DNA from: Panicum virgatum
Lineage: Eukaryota; Streptophyta; Magnoliopsida; Poales; Poaceae
NCBI RefSeq assembly: GCF_016808335.1
Contig: NC_053149.1
Coordinates: 15,861,714-15,925,713 of the forward strand
DNA: 64,000 nucleotides
Direction: 5' to 3'
Shown: positions 33,159 to 43,869 of the stretch, in pieces
Layout of the letters: each line of letters begins with the position of its first letter
How positions within the stretch are numbered: position 1 is the stretch's first letter
Notes under the pieces: model-generated
What the model saw: only the letters and a program-made list of their open reading frames with translations
The model's database searches: none
What the model was told of the DNA's origin: nothing
Made by a program: the position numbers and the translations under genes

Positions 33159-34754
33159 TCAACTTCTGAAGAAATCCTGAACCATGGAGCTCTTGACGTC
33201 CGAACCCAGTGCACCCGGGCGGGGATCCCTGAGCCTGAACACGCTCTCGACCACCGAGACCTCGGTGGCCGTGGTGTCGGAGCCGCAGAATGCCGTCCAG
33301 TCGTTGACGGCGATGCCGGCGGAGACGACGTCGCTGCCCCTGTTGATGGTGCCGGCGACCAGGGGCACCTGCAGCAGCGTCGAGAGCTCGTCCAGGTCCT
33401 CCACCGACGTCTGCGGGTGAACCTGCATGATTAGCAGGTTTCAGGAGCAGGGATTAGTGATCAGTAAGCAGTTTCAACTCTGCTCGCAGTGACGTCCGAT
33501 GTGGGAAGCTAGTTTCGACGCGCTTACCAGGCCTCCTTTGTTCGTGAAGGTGCAGTAGCTCCCAACCAGGATGTTCCCTGCGATCGTTTGCCTGAACACT
33601 TCCACCCCAAGAACATCTGAAATGACCTCCTCAGTTTCCTGTCCCACACAAAATTAGTCAGGCAAGAGCTGATCCCACTGGCCATTCAGATTAATTCTTA
33701 TATGTGCAATAGCTGCTTCTGCTTGATGATCAGAGTCAGATACATGGAACGTTTAGCGTGAATTCTCAAGTGAAAGAGGGGCTCGCTTGCCTTGTCCAGG
33801 TCAGGGTGCGTGAGGGCGACATGGTCGTTGCAGGCAATGCAGTTTCCCAGGGCGGAGAGGCGCTCGTCGACGCACTTGACGACCACTTCATCCGGCAGGC
33901 TGTTCCTCAGGTGCTGGACCTCTGTGAACACAAGAGAACAGATGGCGGCATGTCAAACCATGGTTTCAGTGAGCGAGCAAGCTGATAGGATGCAATGCAA
34001 TGCTTGCTCTGTTCTTCATGTCTCTGTTTTTTTTTCTCAAAGTCCCCAAACAGCAGGTACTACTGAATTGCTACTTCAACACAATCTTCGTCGAATTTGA
34101 CCATAGATGGACAGTGCGATTCAGAAACGGTCTCGGACATTTGCAAATAGCCCTCAAGGTCAGAAGTGTTGGTATTACCGTACCTTGATCGGTGGCGGTG
34201 TGTGGAAGAAGCAGCCCTCTCCTGTTACCTGACGGGCAAATACAGTGACGCGAACACGAAGACACGTTAGTGGCTCCACGCCTCCACCAAATGAAAAACA
34301 AATTTCACCGGAAAAACAGCAAGGCGACGCGCGCTCCTCACCGACGCAGAGCCTCCCGACGATCCTGGTGCCGGCGACGGAGGACCTGACCACGGGGACG
34401 CCGCCGGCGAGCTCGGCCTCGAGCACACTGCACGCGTGCCACCAGGGCCATGCTAGGCCGGGTCAGAACGCGAGTTCAGAATTCAGATGAGCAAGCTGCT
34501 GGTACGAGGGGGACCGACCGACCTGTAGAAGCCCTCGGAGGCGCCGGGCGGGACGAGGCAGTAGGCGTTGGTGAGCCTCGCGAAGACGCCCACCTCGCAC
34601 GAGTTCTCGAACTTGATGCCTGCGCGCGGATCACCACCAGGAGTCAGGGCACGGATTTATCAAACCAACTGCACGTACCAGCAGCGCCAGCGCAGCCGGG
34701 GACGCTTGGGGGCGGAAAAGGACCAGAGGAGAGAGGAGCCTTACGGGACGCCAT
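33159..34754 (-). CDS. eIF6: Eukaryotic translation initiation factor 6 (60S anti-association factor)
   Basis: Seven exons on the minus strand: 34754-34745, 34619-34523, 34427-34342, 34228-34184, 33921-33791, 33638-33528 and 33422-33159. They join in frame to 247 aa, the family's usual length (about 245). eIF6/TIF6 binds the 60S subunit, is needed for its nucleolar assembly and nuclear export, and blocks early joining to 40S; it folds as a five-fold pentein. Recognisable blocks are [100 protein letters not shown] and [20 protein letters not shown]. Exon 1 codes only three residues plus one base. The donor after exon 5 is GC (AAG|GCAAGC), the others GT. The C-terminal tail (after VFRLRD) differs from the common form, so this may be a divergent paralogue. 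Confidence 0.95.
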
Positions 34755-34778
34755 TGTCTATTGGCTCGCGAGCGCCGA

Positions 34779-34800
34779 GCTCTCTCTCTCTCTCTCTCTC
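34779..34800 (-). repeat. (GA)11 microsatellite in the eIF6 5' UTR
   Basis: (CT)n on the plus strand, GA on the coding strand, 25 bases before the start codon. GA-repeats in plant 5' leaders are known binding targets of BBR/BPC factors; here that is inference. Confidence 0.9.
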
Positions 34801-35198
34801 GCCGGCGAGTAGGGTTTAGCGAAGGGGGCGCGGGCTTGCGGGCGGAGACGGTGCTTGCGGCGGATCGCGTTCGGAGAGGCGGATCCTTATACGCCGCAGC
34901 GCCGCGCCGCGCGCCGGGCTCAGCTGGCTGCGGGCAGGGGCAGCAGGCTAGCAGTGGGAATCGGTTTCGTTGCCCCCAAGTCTCCGCTTTCGCCACGTCT
35001 CGTTTCGGTCTGACCTGTCTCGGCGCGTCTCCCTATCTCCTGCTCGATAGGAGGCCCGTGGGCCCCACAGCAAGCTTGGTTCCGGTGCCGGTGCCGTTGG
35101 GGCCAAGTTTCTCGTGTTGCTGCAGTACTGCTGGTCAAACTCGAAGCTACTGTGTTGGTGCCTTGGTGGATAGCCGGAGCTCGTCATGGAGAACAATT
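34801..35198 (-). promoter_or_regulatory. Upstream region of eIF6
   Basis: GC-rich for about 300 bases (CGCCGCAGCGCCGCGCCGCG near 34885), then mixed. No TATA box found. The neighbouring MITE at 35199 bounds the region. Confidence 0.4.
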
Positions 35199-35522
35199 GG
35201 TTCTGTTTGGTTTTCCCTTTTAGGAATTTCTAAGAAAAGAATCTTGTATGTATGAGTACTAAATAAAGTTTATTTATAAAATCTCTCTGCGGATGAGGGT
35301 AACTTTTCGCGACGAATCTAATGATGCTAATTAATCGATGATTGACTACAACGATGCTACAGTAACTATGCTCTAATTATGCAATCAAAGATTTCATTAG
35401 ATTCGGCAGGTTTCCTAGCGTAGGGGTTCTGAAGTTGGTTTTATAAACTGACTTTATTTAATACTCCTAATTAGCGATCAAAGTACCTTCTAGGCATTCT
35501 AGGAAAGAAAACAAACGGAGCC
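35199..35522. mobile_element. MITE-like element (324 bp) upstream of eIF6
   Basis: Imperfect inverted ends GGTTCTGTTTGGTTTTCC and, reversed, GGCTCCGTTTGTTTTCTT. The interior CGCGACGAATCTAATGATGC, GATGCTACAGTAAC and ATTAGATTCG motifs recur widely in grass genomes from memory. No clear target duplication, so the superfamily is open. Confidence 0.65.
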
Positions 35523-36027
35523 AGTCAACCAACCGGCCGGATAATTGGGATTTGCATATTTTCCCCTAGATAGAAATAAAAAATAGGGGGAATGGTTTTC
35601 TTTTCCTTAGTAGATGATCAACCCCTCACTCTCGTGAAATGCACGTCCGGTTAACCCTACTTATTAGGACTGGATCGGACTGCCGGTCGGACTGAAAAAA
35701 CCACAAACCAGAGACTACATCGGCCCGTTCGCTTAAAACTGTTAACCTTCTCCTCCCTTCTCCCCAGTACTTGTAGCCTGCCAAAATTTTCCCGGGTCGT
35801 AAGACAAAACAAACAGCCGTGCTCTGCTTCTGGCCAAACCAGAAAACCATGGGATAATACGCTTCGCTCGCCAGTAAACGTAAATCCCATTCCATGTATG
35901 AGTACGCGTCCGCAATTCGCCCCCGTGTTGAGCCGTTCGCGACGGCGGTGCTGAGTGGTAACGTACTGCTCATGTGAGTTGTTCGCATCGCATGTTCTAA
36001 ATCCCTCTCGCCAACTCTTTTTTATAA
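35523..36027. other. Intergenic sequence, nothing recognised
   Basis: No ORF of substance, repeat or RNA gene seen between the two flanking MITEs. Confidence 0.5.
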
Positions 36028-36540
36028 GGAAAAGTCCAGTTTACGCTCTTAAACTATCATAAAAGTCTTATTTTTAACCTTAAACTACAAAATCGGATAA
36101 GATAGACCATACAACTATCAAAACCGAGCAAATTTGACCATTTGGGTGGTTTTCTATTTTATGAAAATTAAAAATATTCAAATTTGAACTAAAAAATCAT
36201 AATTAATTCGTTTTAAATAAAAAAAATACGAAATTGGTATCAAAATTTTCTAAGAATGTAACCTATCTATTGGCACTGTACTTATCATTTATTCGAATCC
36301 ATTTTTTTATGTTCATAGTATTTGGTTTCTTGTAGTTTTTTGTTTTAAAATGAATTAGTTTTGATTTTATAGATTTCACTAGAATTTTTTAAATTTTCTT
36401 TTAAATATAAAACCACCTTCGAAACCACCCTAAGAGCCAAATGTGTTTGGTTTCGATAGTTGAATGACCTATTTTATCGTTTTTGTAGTTTAAAGTTGAA
36501 AATCAAACTTTTGCTATAATTTAATGATGAATTTTCCCCC
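36028..36540. mobile_element. Long-inverted-repeat MITE (513 bp), Mutator-like candidate
   Basis: Left arm GGAAAAGTCCAGTTTACGCT... and the complement of the right end GGGGGAAAATTCATC... stay similar for about 100 bp, including TTTAAACTACAAAA/CTTAAACTACAAAA and a conserved GGGTGGTTT. The flanks TTTTATAA (36020-36027) and TTTTGTAA (36541-36548) match at seven of eight positions. AT-rich interior without coding capacity. Confidence 0.7.
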
Positions 36541-36786
36541 TTTTGTAATGCCATCCAACTTTGCCACTAAGCAACAAGCCGTCGTTGCTGAGAGTTATGT
36601 TTGACTTTGTTACTGTGTGTTTTTCATTTTCAACGAGCTGCTCGTGGCAGCAGGAGACGACCAGTCCAATCATGGCCCAATAAACCCTGTGGCCCATTTC
36701 CCGCCCATCGCCCCTGGAGTTTTTTATATTATTTTTTTATTTATCAAAAATATATACTAATTTATTTTTTTTACAAATTTGTCATC
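36541..36786. other. Spacer before hairpin cluster
   Basis: AT-rich 36720-36780 (T-runs); no gene seen. It may belong to the terminal region of the Mutator-like element whose transposase starts at 39392. Confidence 0.4.
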
Positions 36787-36949
36787 CAGCCGCCGCTTCA
36801 TCTGGCGGAACCAAGCTACCGCCGTATGAACCGGCGGTAGGCGATGTGGGCAATGTCCTGACATCCTATCGCCGGATGAATTGGCGATAGGAGGCCAGCT
36901 TCATGGGCCGTGGTGGCCCGGGAACCTACCGCCGGTTGAAACGGCGGTA
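36787..36949. repeat. Series of four short palindromes with matching stem changes
   Basis: Stems CCGCC..GGCGG (36790-36808), CTACCGCC..GGCGGTAG (36816-36840), CCTATCGCC..GGCGATAGG (36865-36891) and TACCGCC..GGCGGTA (36927-36949), each with a loop of about nine bases (such as GTATGAACC or GGTTGAAAC). The second and third differ at a C-G/T-A pair on both sides, which keeps pairing. Confidence 0.8.
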
Positions 36950-37176
36950 TTGGCGGAAGCCCCCCCTCTTAAAGCGGCCCGCTCCGGCCAGGCGCTTCCG
37001 CTCGGTCTTCCAGCGCCGCCATGCGCCTCCGCTTGTCCGCCCCTGCGCGCCAGCCTTCGGCCGGCCGCCGCGGCAGTGCGCCGACGCTCGCCCGGCCCCT
37101 GCGCGCTGGCGTTCGGCCGGCCGCCGCGGCTCGCCGCGGTCCCCCGCCCGCCGCTGTGCGGCGGCGCTTGCCCGGG
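36950..37176. other. GC-rich sequence interrupted by a solo LTR (continues at 38700)
   Basis: CGGCCGGCCGCCG-type low-complexity sequence. It abuts the solo LTR target duplication CCGGG and continues beyond it at 38700-38800 with similar composition. The long frames here are a composition effect; no protein family recognised. Confidence 0.5.
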
Positions 37177-38699
37177 TGAAAGTGATCGGGTGCTCTAGCC
37201 TAAGAGGGGGAGGGGGTGAATTAGGCACTAATAAAAACTTAGACCTATGGCTCCAACTAGTTTGCACAAAGCTTAAACTAAAACAAGCTATCTAGATGTG
37301 CAACTAGGTTGTTCTAGTGTAAAACCCCTATCCCAAAAGAGTTTAGCAACCTATAGCCTTTCCTATCAAGAAACTATTCTATGAAAGTAAAGGCATACAA
37401 ATTACTAGAATGAAATGCGGAAGCTTAAAGAGCGGGATAGGAGATAGCAAACTCTTGACGCGGGTGTTTATCCCGTGGTTCGGTTAGCCACAAAGGCACA
37501 CCTACATCCACGTTGTTGTAGCACTCACTAAGAGTATTGCTACTCGGCCACCAAGTCTCTTCCGTGAACACAATCACGGTCACCTTGGCCCCGGGTTCCA
37601 CTAAGGAGCTTCTCCACAAAGGATGGGGGTCTCCACGTCCCCCGCACAAAGGTGTCGTCGCCGCTCCACACCAAGTCGGAGGGTCGATGACGTTGCCGGC
37701 GAGCTCCACGCTCCAAGGTGCCGGCGCACCAAGCTCTTGTTTTGGTTCACTAATGAACCACAGCACAAAGGCTCTAAGCCTTGCAAACTCACTCACTAAG
37801 AGCTAATCCTTTACACAACACTCTCAAAGTGTGCTAAGGGCTAAGGATATGATCTTGATGCTTTTGTATGGCTTGGAGATGTTCTTGGGTGTGTGTGGGA
37901 TGTCCAGCAACTCCAGCAATCTTCAAATGGCCGGGGTGAGGCGTATATATAGGCCACCAAGTCTTGTAGCCGTTGCTCCAACGGTTAGCTGAAAATCTGC
38001 GTACCACCGGAAGAACCGATGCCTCTTGGCAGGGTAGCGTCGGTTCATCCGGTCACTCATAACACGAAGTAGCCGTTGGACTCCTGACGACTGACGCAGA
38101 GACCACCGGTTGAACCGATGCTTTGCACCGATGCCTCACCGGTTCAACCGGTGCTGAAGGAATCTTCTTCTGGACGCTGACGTCATTACACCGGTGGTAT
38201 GCACCGATGCCCCATCGGTTGAACCGGTGCTGAAGACACTTCTCCTGGGCACTGACATCGCCTCTGGTACAAAGGACGGCCAATGCACCGATGCCCCATT
38301 TTGACCCGTCGGTTCAACCGGTGCCTGTAGGCTGACTTGGCTTTGATTTCCTCCTGCACCAAACATCGTAGCGTCGGTTCTTCCGACAAGCGTCGGATGC
38401 ACCGGTGCCCCTGGCGTCGGTTCTTCCGGTGCTCCTGATCCGAAGAGCTTTCAGGGCGCTGCCCTGAGACCCGCGAGGGGCGGCTCCCCCTCGACCCCCG
38501 TCCGCTAACCGGGTAGCGGAACCCCCGTAGGGGCTGCCCTTCGGGCCTTGCTACGCCTATTTTCTCTTTCTCTTTGTCATCACTTGAACCTAAAAGTCTG
38601 AGAATGATCATCTTAACAATCATATTAGTCCAAGTGTTGTGTTGTCATTCGATCACCAAAATCACTCGAAATGGCATAAATGGTGCCATGTTCGTTACA
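37177..38699 (-). repeat. Solo LTR (1523 bp), copia-type (SIRE/Maximus-like), minus orientation
   Basis: On the minus strand it starts TGTAACGAACATGG (38699) and ends at TTCA (37177). The flanks carry a perfect 5-bp duplication CCGGG (37172-37176 and 38700-38704), so it is a solo LTR left by unequal recombination. The same family occurs at 43625-45150 in plus orientation. It holds a hairpin chain (38451-38547), an array of CACCGGTTGAACCGATG-like motifs (38100-38430) and a TATA-like ATATATAC on the minus strand near 37943-37950. The copia/SIRE label rests on remembered LTR features; no internal region is present to confirm it. Confidence 0.85.
38451..38547 (-). repeat. Five-hairpin cassette in the minus-strand solo LTR
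   Basis: On the plus strand: TCAGGGC..GCCCTGA (38451-38467), CGAGGGG..CCCCTCG (about 38473-38492), TCCGCTA..TAGCGGA (38501-38520), ACCCCC..GGGG (38521-38533) and GGCCC-type GCCCTTCGGGC (about 38536-38547). It lies about 150-250 bases into the LTR, as in the other copy. Confidence 0.85.
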
Positions 38700-39391
38700 C
38701 CGGGCCCGGCGCGCCGGCGCTCGGCCGGACGCCACGGCGCGCCTTTGGTCGCCCGCCCGCCCCTGCGCGAGAGAGGAGTGAGGGCCGGCGCGTTTTGTCT
38801 CAGGTAAACTTTAAAATCTAGTTTTGTCAATAATAGTAGGTAGACTAGCACTAGGAAATACACATATGTGTAGATTATTAGGTGTAGAAATAGTTTAACT
38901 GAATATTAGTGATTTGGATATAATTAGTTTAGATATAAATTGTAGTAAATGAAATTAGAAATATTAATTTAAATACAAATATTAGTTTAGATACAAATAG
39001 TAATGAGTTGAAATAGATATATTAGTCTCATAGAAATATTAGTAAGTTATATTATTTTAGGTACAAAATCTAGGAATATAAGTCGGTTATGGAAATTCTA
39101 CAAAAACAATTAAGATAAACCCAAAAATTAATTACACCCCATTACTCGATTTTCAATTATAATTCATGATAAGATATGGTATCAATATTGGAATGGTCAT
39201 CAATATAATATAATTGAGTCACATACAATACTTGTCTAATTGAAAGATGAAAAATTGTTATTTTTGTATGTTGACATCTGGGTAGAAAATATTTTTAATA
39301 TTTAGATTGTGGTCTGAATTTAACATTACAAAATAATAGAAAGATTTACTGGCGTTGATTAAATTTTAAGTACGAGTAATTATTATCGTAA
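38700..39391. other. Region between solo LTR and Mutator-like transposase
   Basis: GC-rich to about 38810, then strongly AT-rich with many short repeats of TTTAGATA/TTAGTTTAGATAC type (38870-39080). No gene seen. It may be the 5' non-coding part of the Mutator-like element. Confidence 0.45.
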
Positions 39392-40626
39392 ATGTTAGCA
39401 GACATGTCAGATGATTTGTATTTTCAAGTGTTCTATGGGTCAGGAGAAGTTAGATATGGTCCTGAAGGGGTAGATTTATCAGAGTTTAGCTCGATCACAA
39501 AAAAAGTACCCAGAGCAAGAGAGAGGGCTTGGATTTCTATATCCAATTGGCTATTTAAAGCTTTTGGGCTTAATCGAGATGAACATAAGATCTCTGTCAT
39601 GGCAGTGGTCAGTCGAAGGGGGCCAGTGTTTTGGGAGCTATTGCCGCTTGAAGGGACGCAAAACTGGAGGAACTATGTCAATATAAGTACTAGCCGAGGC
39701 TTACCGCTTGCGTTATTTGTTCAAGCGTTCGAGAAGAATAGGTTTAGTACTGAAGCGGGTGGGGGACATGAAGGGCAGGAAGATATAGTATCGGAAAATC
39801 CCGAGACGATGCATGAACCTCATGAAGAAGGTGCTGAACTCGAGATTGTAGAAGATGATAGACATGCTGCACACGAACCTCGTCAAGCAACTGGTCAGGC
39901 TGATGAGGGGGAACACATTGCAGAGATAGTTGAAGAGTTTCAGAGGGAGGGTGAACAACAGAACAATGCAATGGATGATGACTCCTCGGATGATGATGAT
40001 GATGATGATTATCATGTCCCACAGAACTAGTCCGGGTATGTTTTTTCAAAATTAAGTGTAAATGAAGGTGAAGCGGTCCCTTGGGAGTATAGGCAAAATG
40101 AGGTATGCATCGGTTTGGTGTATGCCAACAGTGACTATATGAAGGAAGGTATAAAACGTTGGTCCACTATCTCTTTGCAAAGACTGTTCAAAATTGTCAA
40201 GAGCAGTCCGAGAACATATGACGTGCGTTGTGTGAGAAGCGAATGCTCTTTCAGAGTGTACGCTTCTAAGGGAAAGTGGCAGGATTTCTGGGAGGTTAGA
40301 AAAGTTGTGGAGCACACATGCCTTCTTGAGCAATTAGAACCACAGTACCGCAACATCAGTGCTGGTTTCATTGCTAACTACATGTACCCTTTGATTGTGG
40401 GCAATCCTAATTATGAACCGAAGTCAATTATTTGTGCTGTTGAGTAGGATTTTAAATATAAAATTAGCTACAATAAAGCTTACAGAACGAAGCAGAAAGC
40501 GCTGAAGATGAGGTGGGGGACATATGAAGCTTTGTATCACAATACCCTTGGGCGCTTGCATTGAGGCCTTTCCGCACTGCCGGCCAGTCATTTGCATAGA
40601 TGGAACATTTTTTACAGAAAGGTATA
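39392..40626 (+). pseudogene. Mutator-like (MULE) transposase, broken and cut by RT4
   Basis: A first open stretch (39392-40030, 212 codons) has LYFQVFYGSGEVRYGPEGVD, ISNWLFKAFGL and a Glu/Asp-rich end with seven Asp in a row. A TAG stops it, but the same frame continues at 40115-40447 with the MuDR-type DNA-binding region: CVRSEC and VEHTC form a C-x4-C..H-x-C zinc motif. After another TAG (40445-40447) and KYKISYNKAYRTKQKALKMR the frame breaks. In a shifted frame the first catalytic block reads CRPVICIDGTFF, with the Asp codon at 40599-40601. About 100 residues between these parts are missing. RT4 begins at 40627, and the remainder would lie beyond it. Confidence 0.85.
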
Positions 40627-43584
40627 TGAAGCGTCCCCTCATAAGAGAGAACTTAAATGTGATACAAACATCAGTCCCAGGAGGCTGATGCCACATTTAT
40701 TACATCAGATGGTTCATTACCGTACAAACCTCCGAGGAGGATACTCGATACAGATGATAATAATAAGTAACCAAGCTACGACATAGCACCAGAGCGCGAC
40801 CCACATGGGATCTAGCTCGGGCTCAGAGTACTGCGCCAGAGAAAACATCTCGAACAGGGCTGGTTCCACAGGCAAGGTTGGGTGTAGAACGATAACCCTA
40901 CTCGGCGTCGTCTGGTACGAAGTCTGGGTCTTCTTCTGTAAAAAGTAAGAATGGGGTGAGTACAAACGTACTCAGCAAGTCCAACCACACCCACGGAGGG
41001 GTTATATCAGAATAACATGCTCAGGTAAAACAAGGATAAGGTTACGGTTTAATTTGCGGAAAGATAAATTTTATGCAGGGGTTTGTTTAGCCAAAAACAT
41101 TTCAAAAACCAGTTTTTGTATTGAGTAACACGGAGTTCAAGTTTTAAACTGCTACCGGACTCCCCGTCCGTCGTAGCACACGGCACAACTGCCGGATACA
41201 TTCCCAAAACAACTCACGTTAACCCATCCCGTAGTAAACACTAGTTGTGAGACCACACCATAACTCGCCCAGTACCGTGGGCACGGACTATTCGAATAGA
41301 TTCTTAACTCTGCAGAGGTGTGCAACTTTACCCACAAGTGGGGTACCATAATTCGATCACCTTAGTGTCGGTGCAGATCCCAACAGAGCCATTACCCACC
41401 TTAGCTAGACCTGACTAGCCATCACGGGATGCACCAAGGGGTCATCGACCTTTCACCTAGGTTTAACCGGGGCATAAGTCACTCGGGACTTATCCCGTCT
41501 CCTTAGTCACCCGTTGCTCTCAGCTCTCCTGATGGCTATCAGACTAACTAGTGGGATTTATGCTAAGCCGTTGCCCATACAACGGTCGAGTGGTTTGCAC
41601 GATAGTGGAGTTAGGTGAGATGTAACACCAACTCGGTCCTTAGGGGTGACAAGATGGATATCTTCCTTCCTTGCCCTGCCACACCGGCACGAGCACACCA
41701 AACAGCAAATCACACTGAAATGCCATCCATCCCGTCTAGACTCATCCTCCGAAAATCCACTTTTATCCCTTCCCACACACACACTTTTCTTTATAAAACT
41801 AGTTGTATAAAGTAGCAGATCCTAAGCGTTCTAGTATCGATTAACGTCCAAGCAAAATCAGGCATTAATCTAGGTGGTCAAGGAATGGTTATCACAAATC
41901 AAGGGGTGGCTATCCAACCGTGTTTTCATGTAAGCAAAACATATGCAATTTTGTAAAACAGGCCAATAGATTGTGTTTATAAAAACTAGGACAAAAGCAT
42001 GCATCAAAGGATGGGATTGAACTTGCCGTCTTCGAAGCCTTCGGGGAGGTCCTGGTCGAAGCACTGTCCTCGTTCGCGGGCTCGCAGTACTACTCGTCAA
42101 CGGGCGCTCCTTCGTTTACACCGTGGTCTATGACGCACACAAACAAACACACAATCAAGAAAAAGAATAAAAGTTTTATCGTTGAGCTCGAATCGAAAAT
42201 ACTTAAGATATGGAGTTCGGAGTAATATTTTCGGGCGGTCTTCTAATGGCATGGACAAAACTATGTTATGATAGGCGTGAAAAAGTTTTAGGTAGATCCG
42301 AGGTCGTTCGGCACATGAAATGATAGGTCAAAGGGTTTATAAGGATCCAGGGGCTCATTTGTAATTTGTCTGGAAAGGAAAAGGACTTAGTTGTAATTTC
42401 TGGAAATATTTGTGGCTTTCTGAATGGTGTAAGGGCTTAATTAGTATTAAGTTCCTATGGTGGAAGGGTTTATTTGTGAATATAATAAAGTGCAGGGGTT
42501 CTTTTGCATAAAAACCAAAGGGTGGAGGGTTCTTTTAACAATTAGAAGAAGGGGGAGGGGGTTATGGGCAAAATGCCCTGTCTTCTTCCTTCCCCTGCGC
42601 TGGGAAATAGGGGAGGGGGGCGGCACTCATCGGCGGCGCCGATTCCGGCGGCCAGGGGCTCGGGAGCGGCTCCGGGGTGAGGGGAAAGGGAGAGGGGGGC
42701 CCGCGGGGTCGATCCCCGGCCGCAGCTCGGGCGGAGGCGGCCCAGGATGGCTTGGCCTCGACGGCCGGCAGCAGCGGGCGACGGTGGCCCCGGACCGGTG
42801 TCCCAGAGGTGCGGCGGCGTTCAAGGAGAGGGGGAGGAGCACCAGGGAGCCTCGGGGAGTTGATTCCCCCGCTCACCTTGGGTGATGGCGGCCTGTGAGT
42901 GGCCCTCCACAGCGGCGGGCGGAGCTCGACGACAATGGCGGTGCTGGGAGCTCGGAGAGAAGGGGCACAGGGGCGGTGTGGCTCGTGGTGGTGGTTGTGG
43001 AGCTCGGGGGTGCCCTTCGGCCCCTTTTATAGGCGTCCAAGGCGGTGGAGATGGGAGCGGGGCGGTGGCCGGCGGGGCAAGTTCTGAGGGCGGCGTTAAT
43101 GGTGTGGGGTAGGCGGCGCTGTGCCAAGGTCGCCGGTGCTGTGCGTGCTCAGGGCGTCGGTGCGTGCGGCGAGGCGGGATGGGACGCGTCGGGCAGGCGG
43201 CGACCGGCGCAGGCGGCGCTGTGCGGCCGTCAACGGCGGCGGTGTGCGCGTGCGCGCGGCCGGGGCGGTGTGTGTGCGTGCAGAGCAAGGGCAGGGCGCG
43301 ACTCGGGTGCAGTGGGGGCGCGGCCAGAGGGAAGGGAGGTGCGCAAGGGAGGGGGGGGGTGAGCGGAAGGCGGCCGGTGTCGTGGCTCGGCGCACCGCGG
43401 CTCGGCGAGCGCGTGCGCACGCTCGCGCGTGAACGGCCCGGGTCATCTTGGCTCGGCGCGGCGCTCAACCAGGGAGGGGGAGCTGGTTCGCGGGCGCCGC
43501 AACGAGCGTGGGCACTGGCCGGCCGAGAGCGGGGCGCGCGGGCTGCACGGCGGTGAGCGGCGTTCGGGGGCGCGCGCGGGAGTC

Positions 43585-43624
43585 GGAGCAGAGGAAGGAG
43601 AGAGGAGAAGGGAGAAGGGAAAAG
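43585..43624 (+). repeat. Homopurine tract, left part (continues 45151-45275)
   Basis: Nearly pure A/G sequence (GGAAGGAGAGAGGAGAAGGG) interrupted by the solo LTR. The right part continues as A/G for about 120 bases. Confidence 0.8.
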
Positions 43625-43773
43625 TGTAGCGAAAATGGCCTCTCATGCCATATTTCAATATAATGTTTTGGCGATTGATGACACACACAACACTTGGACT
43701 AATGTGATTGTTAAGATGACTATTCTCAGGCTTTTAGGTTCAAGTGATGACAAAGAGAAGAGAGGCGTAGCAA

Positions 43774-43869
43774 GGCCCGAAGGGCCACCCCTACGGGGGT
43801 TCCGCTACCCGGTTAGCGGACGGGGGTCGAGGGGGAGCCGCCCCTCGCGGGTCTCAGGGTAGTGCCCTG
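43774..43869 (+). repeat. Five-hairpin cassette in the plus-strand solo LTR
   Basis: GGCCC-GAA-GGGCC (43774-43786), CCCC-TAC-GGGG (43788-43798), TCCGCTA..TAGCGGA (43801-43820), CGAGGGG..CCCCTCG (43828-43847) and CAGGGT..GCCCTG (43855-43869, one T-G pair). The same five stems in the same order are present in the other solo LTR. Confidence 0.88.

Noticed and set aside
35199..35522. Assigning this MITE to a named superfamily
   Set aside because: No convincing target duplication on either flank, so only a MITE-like call is made.
39713..40049. Histidine- and isoleucine-rich minus-strand frames
   Set aside because: Reverse reading of the Asp-rich repeat of the MULE gene; no independent support.
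42600..43630. Several overlapping open frames on both strands in a GC-rich stretch
   Set aside because: They fall inside RT4's LTR, overlap in all frames and are low-complexity Arg/Ala/Gly/Pro sequence.
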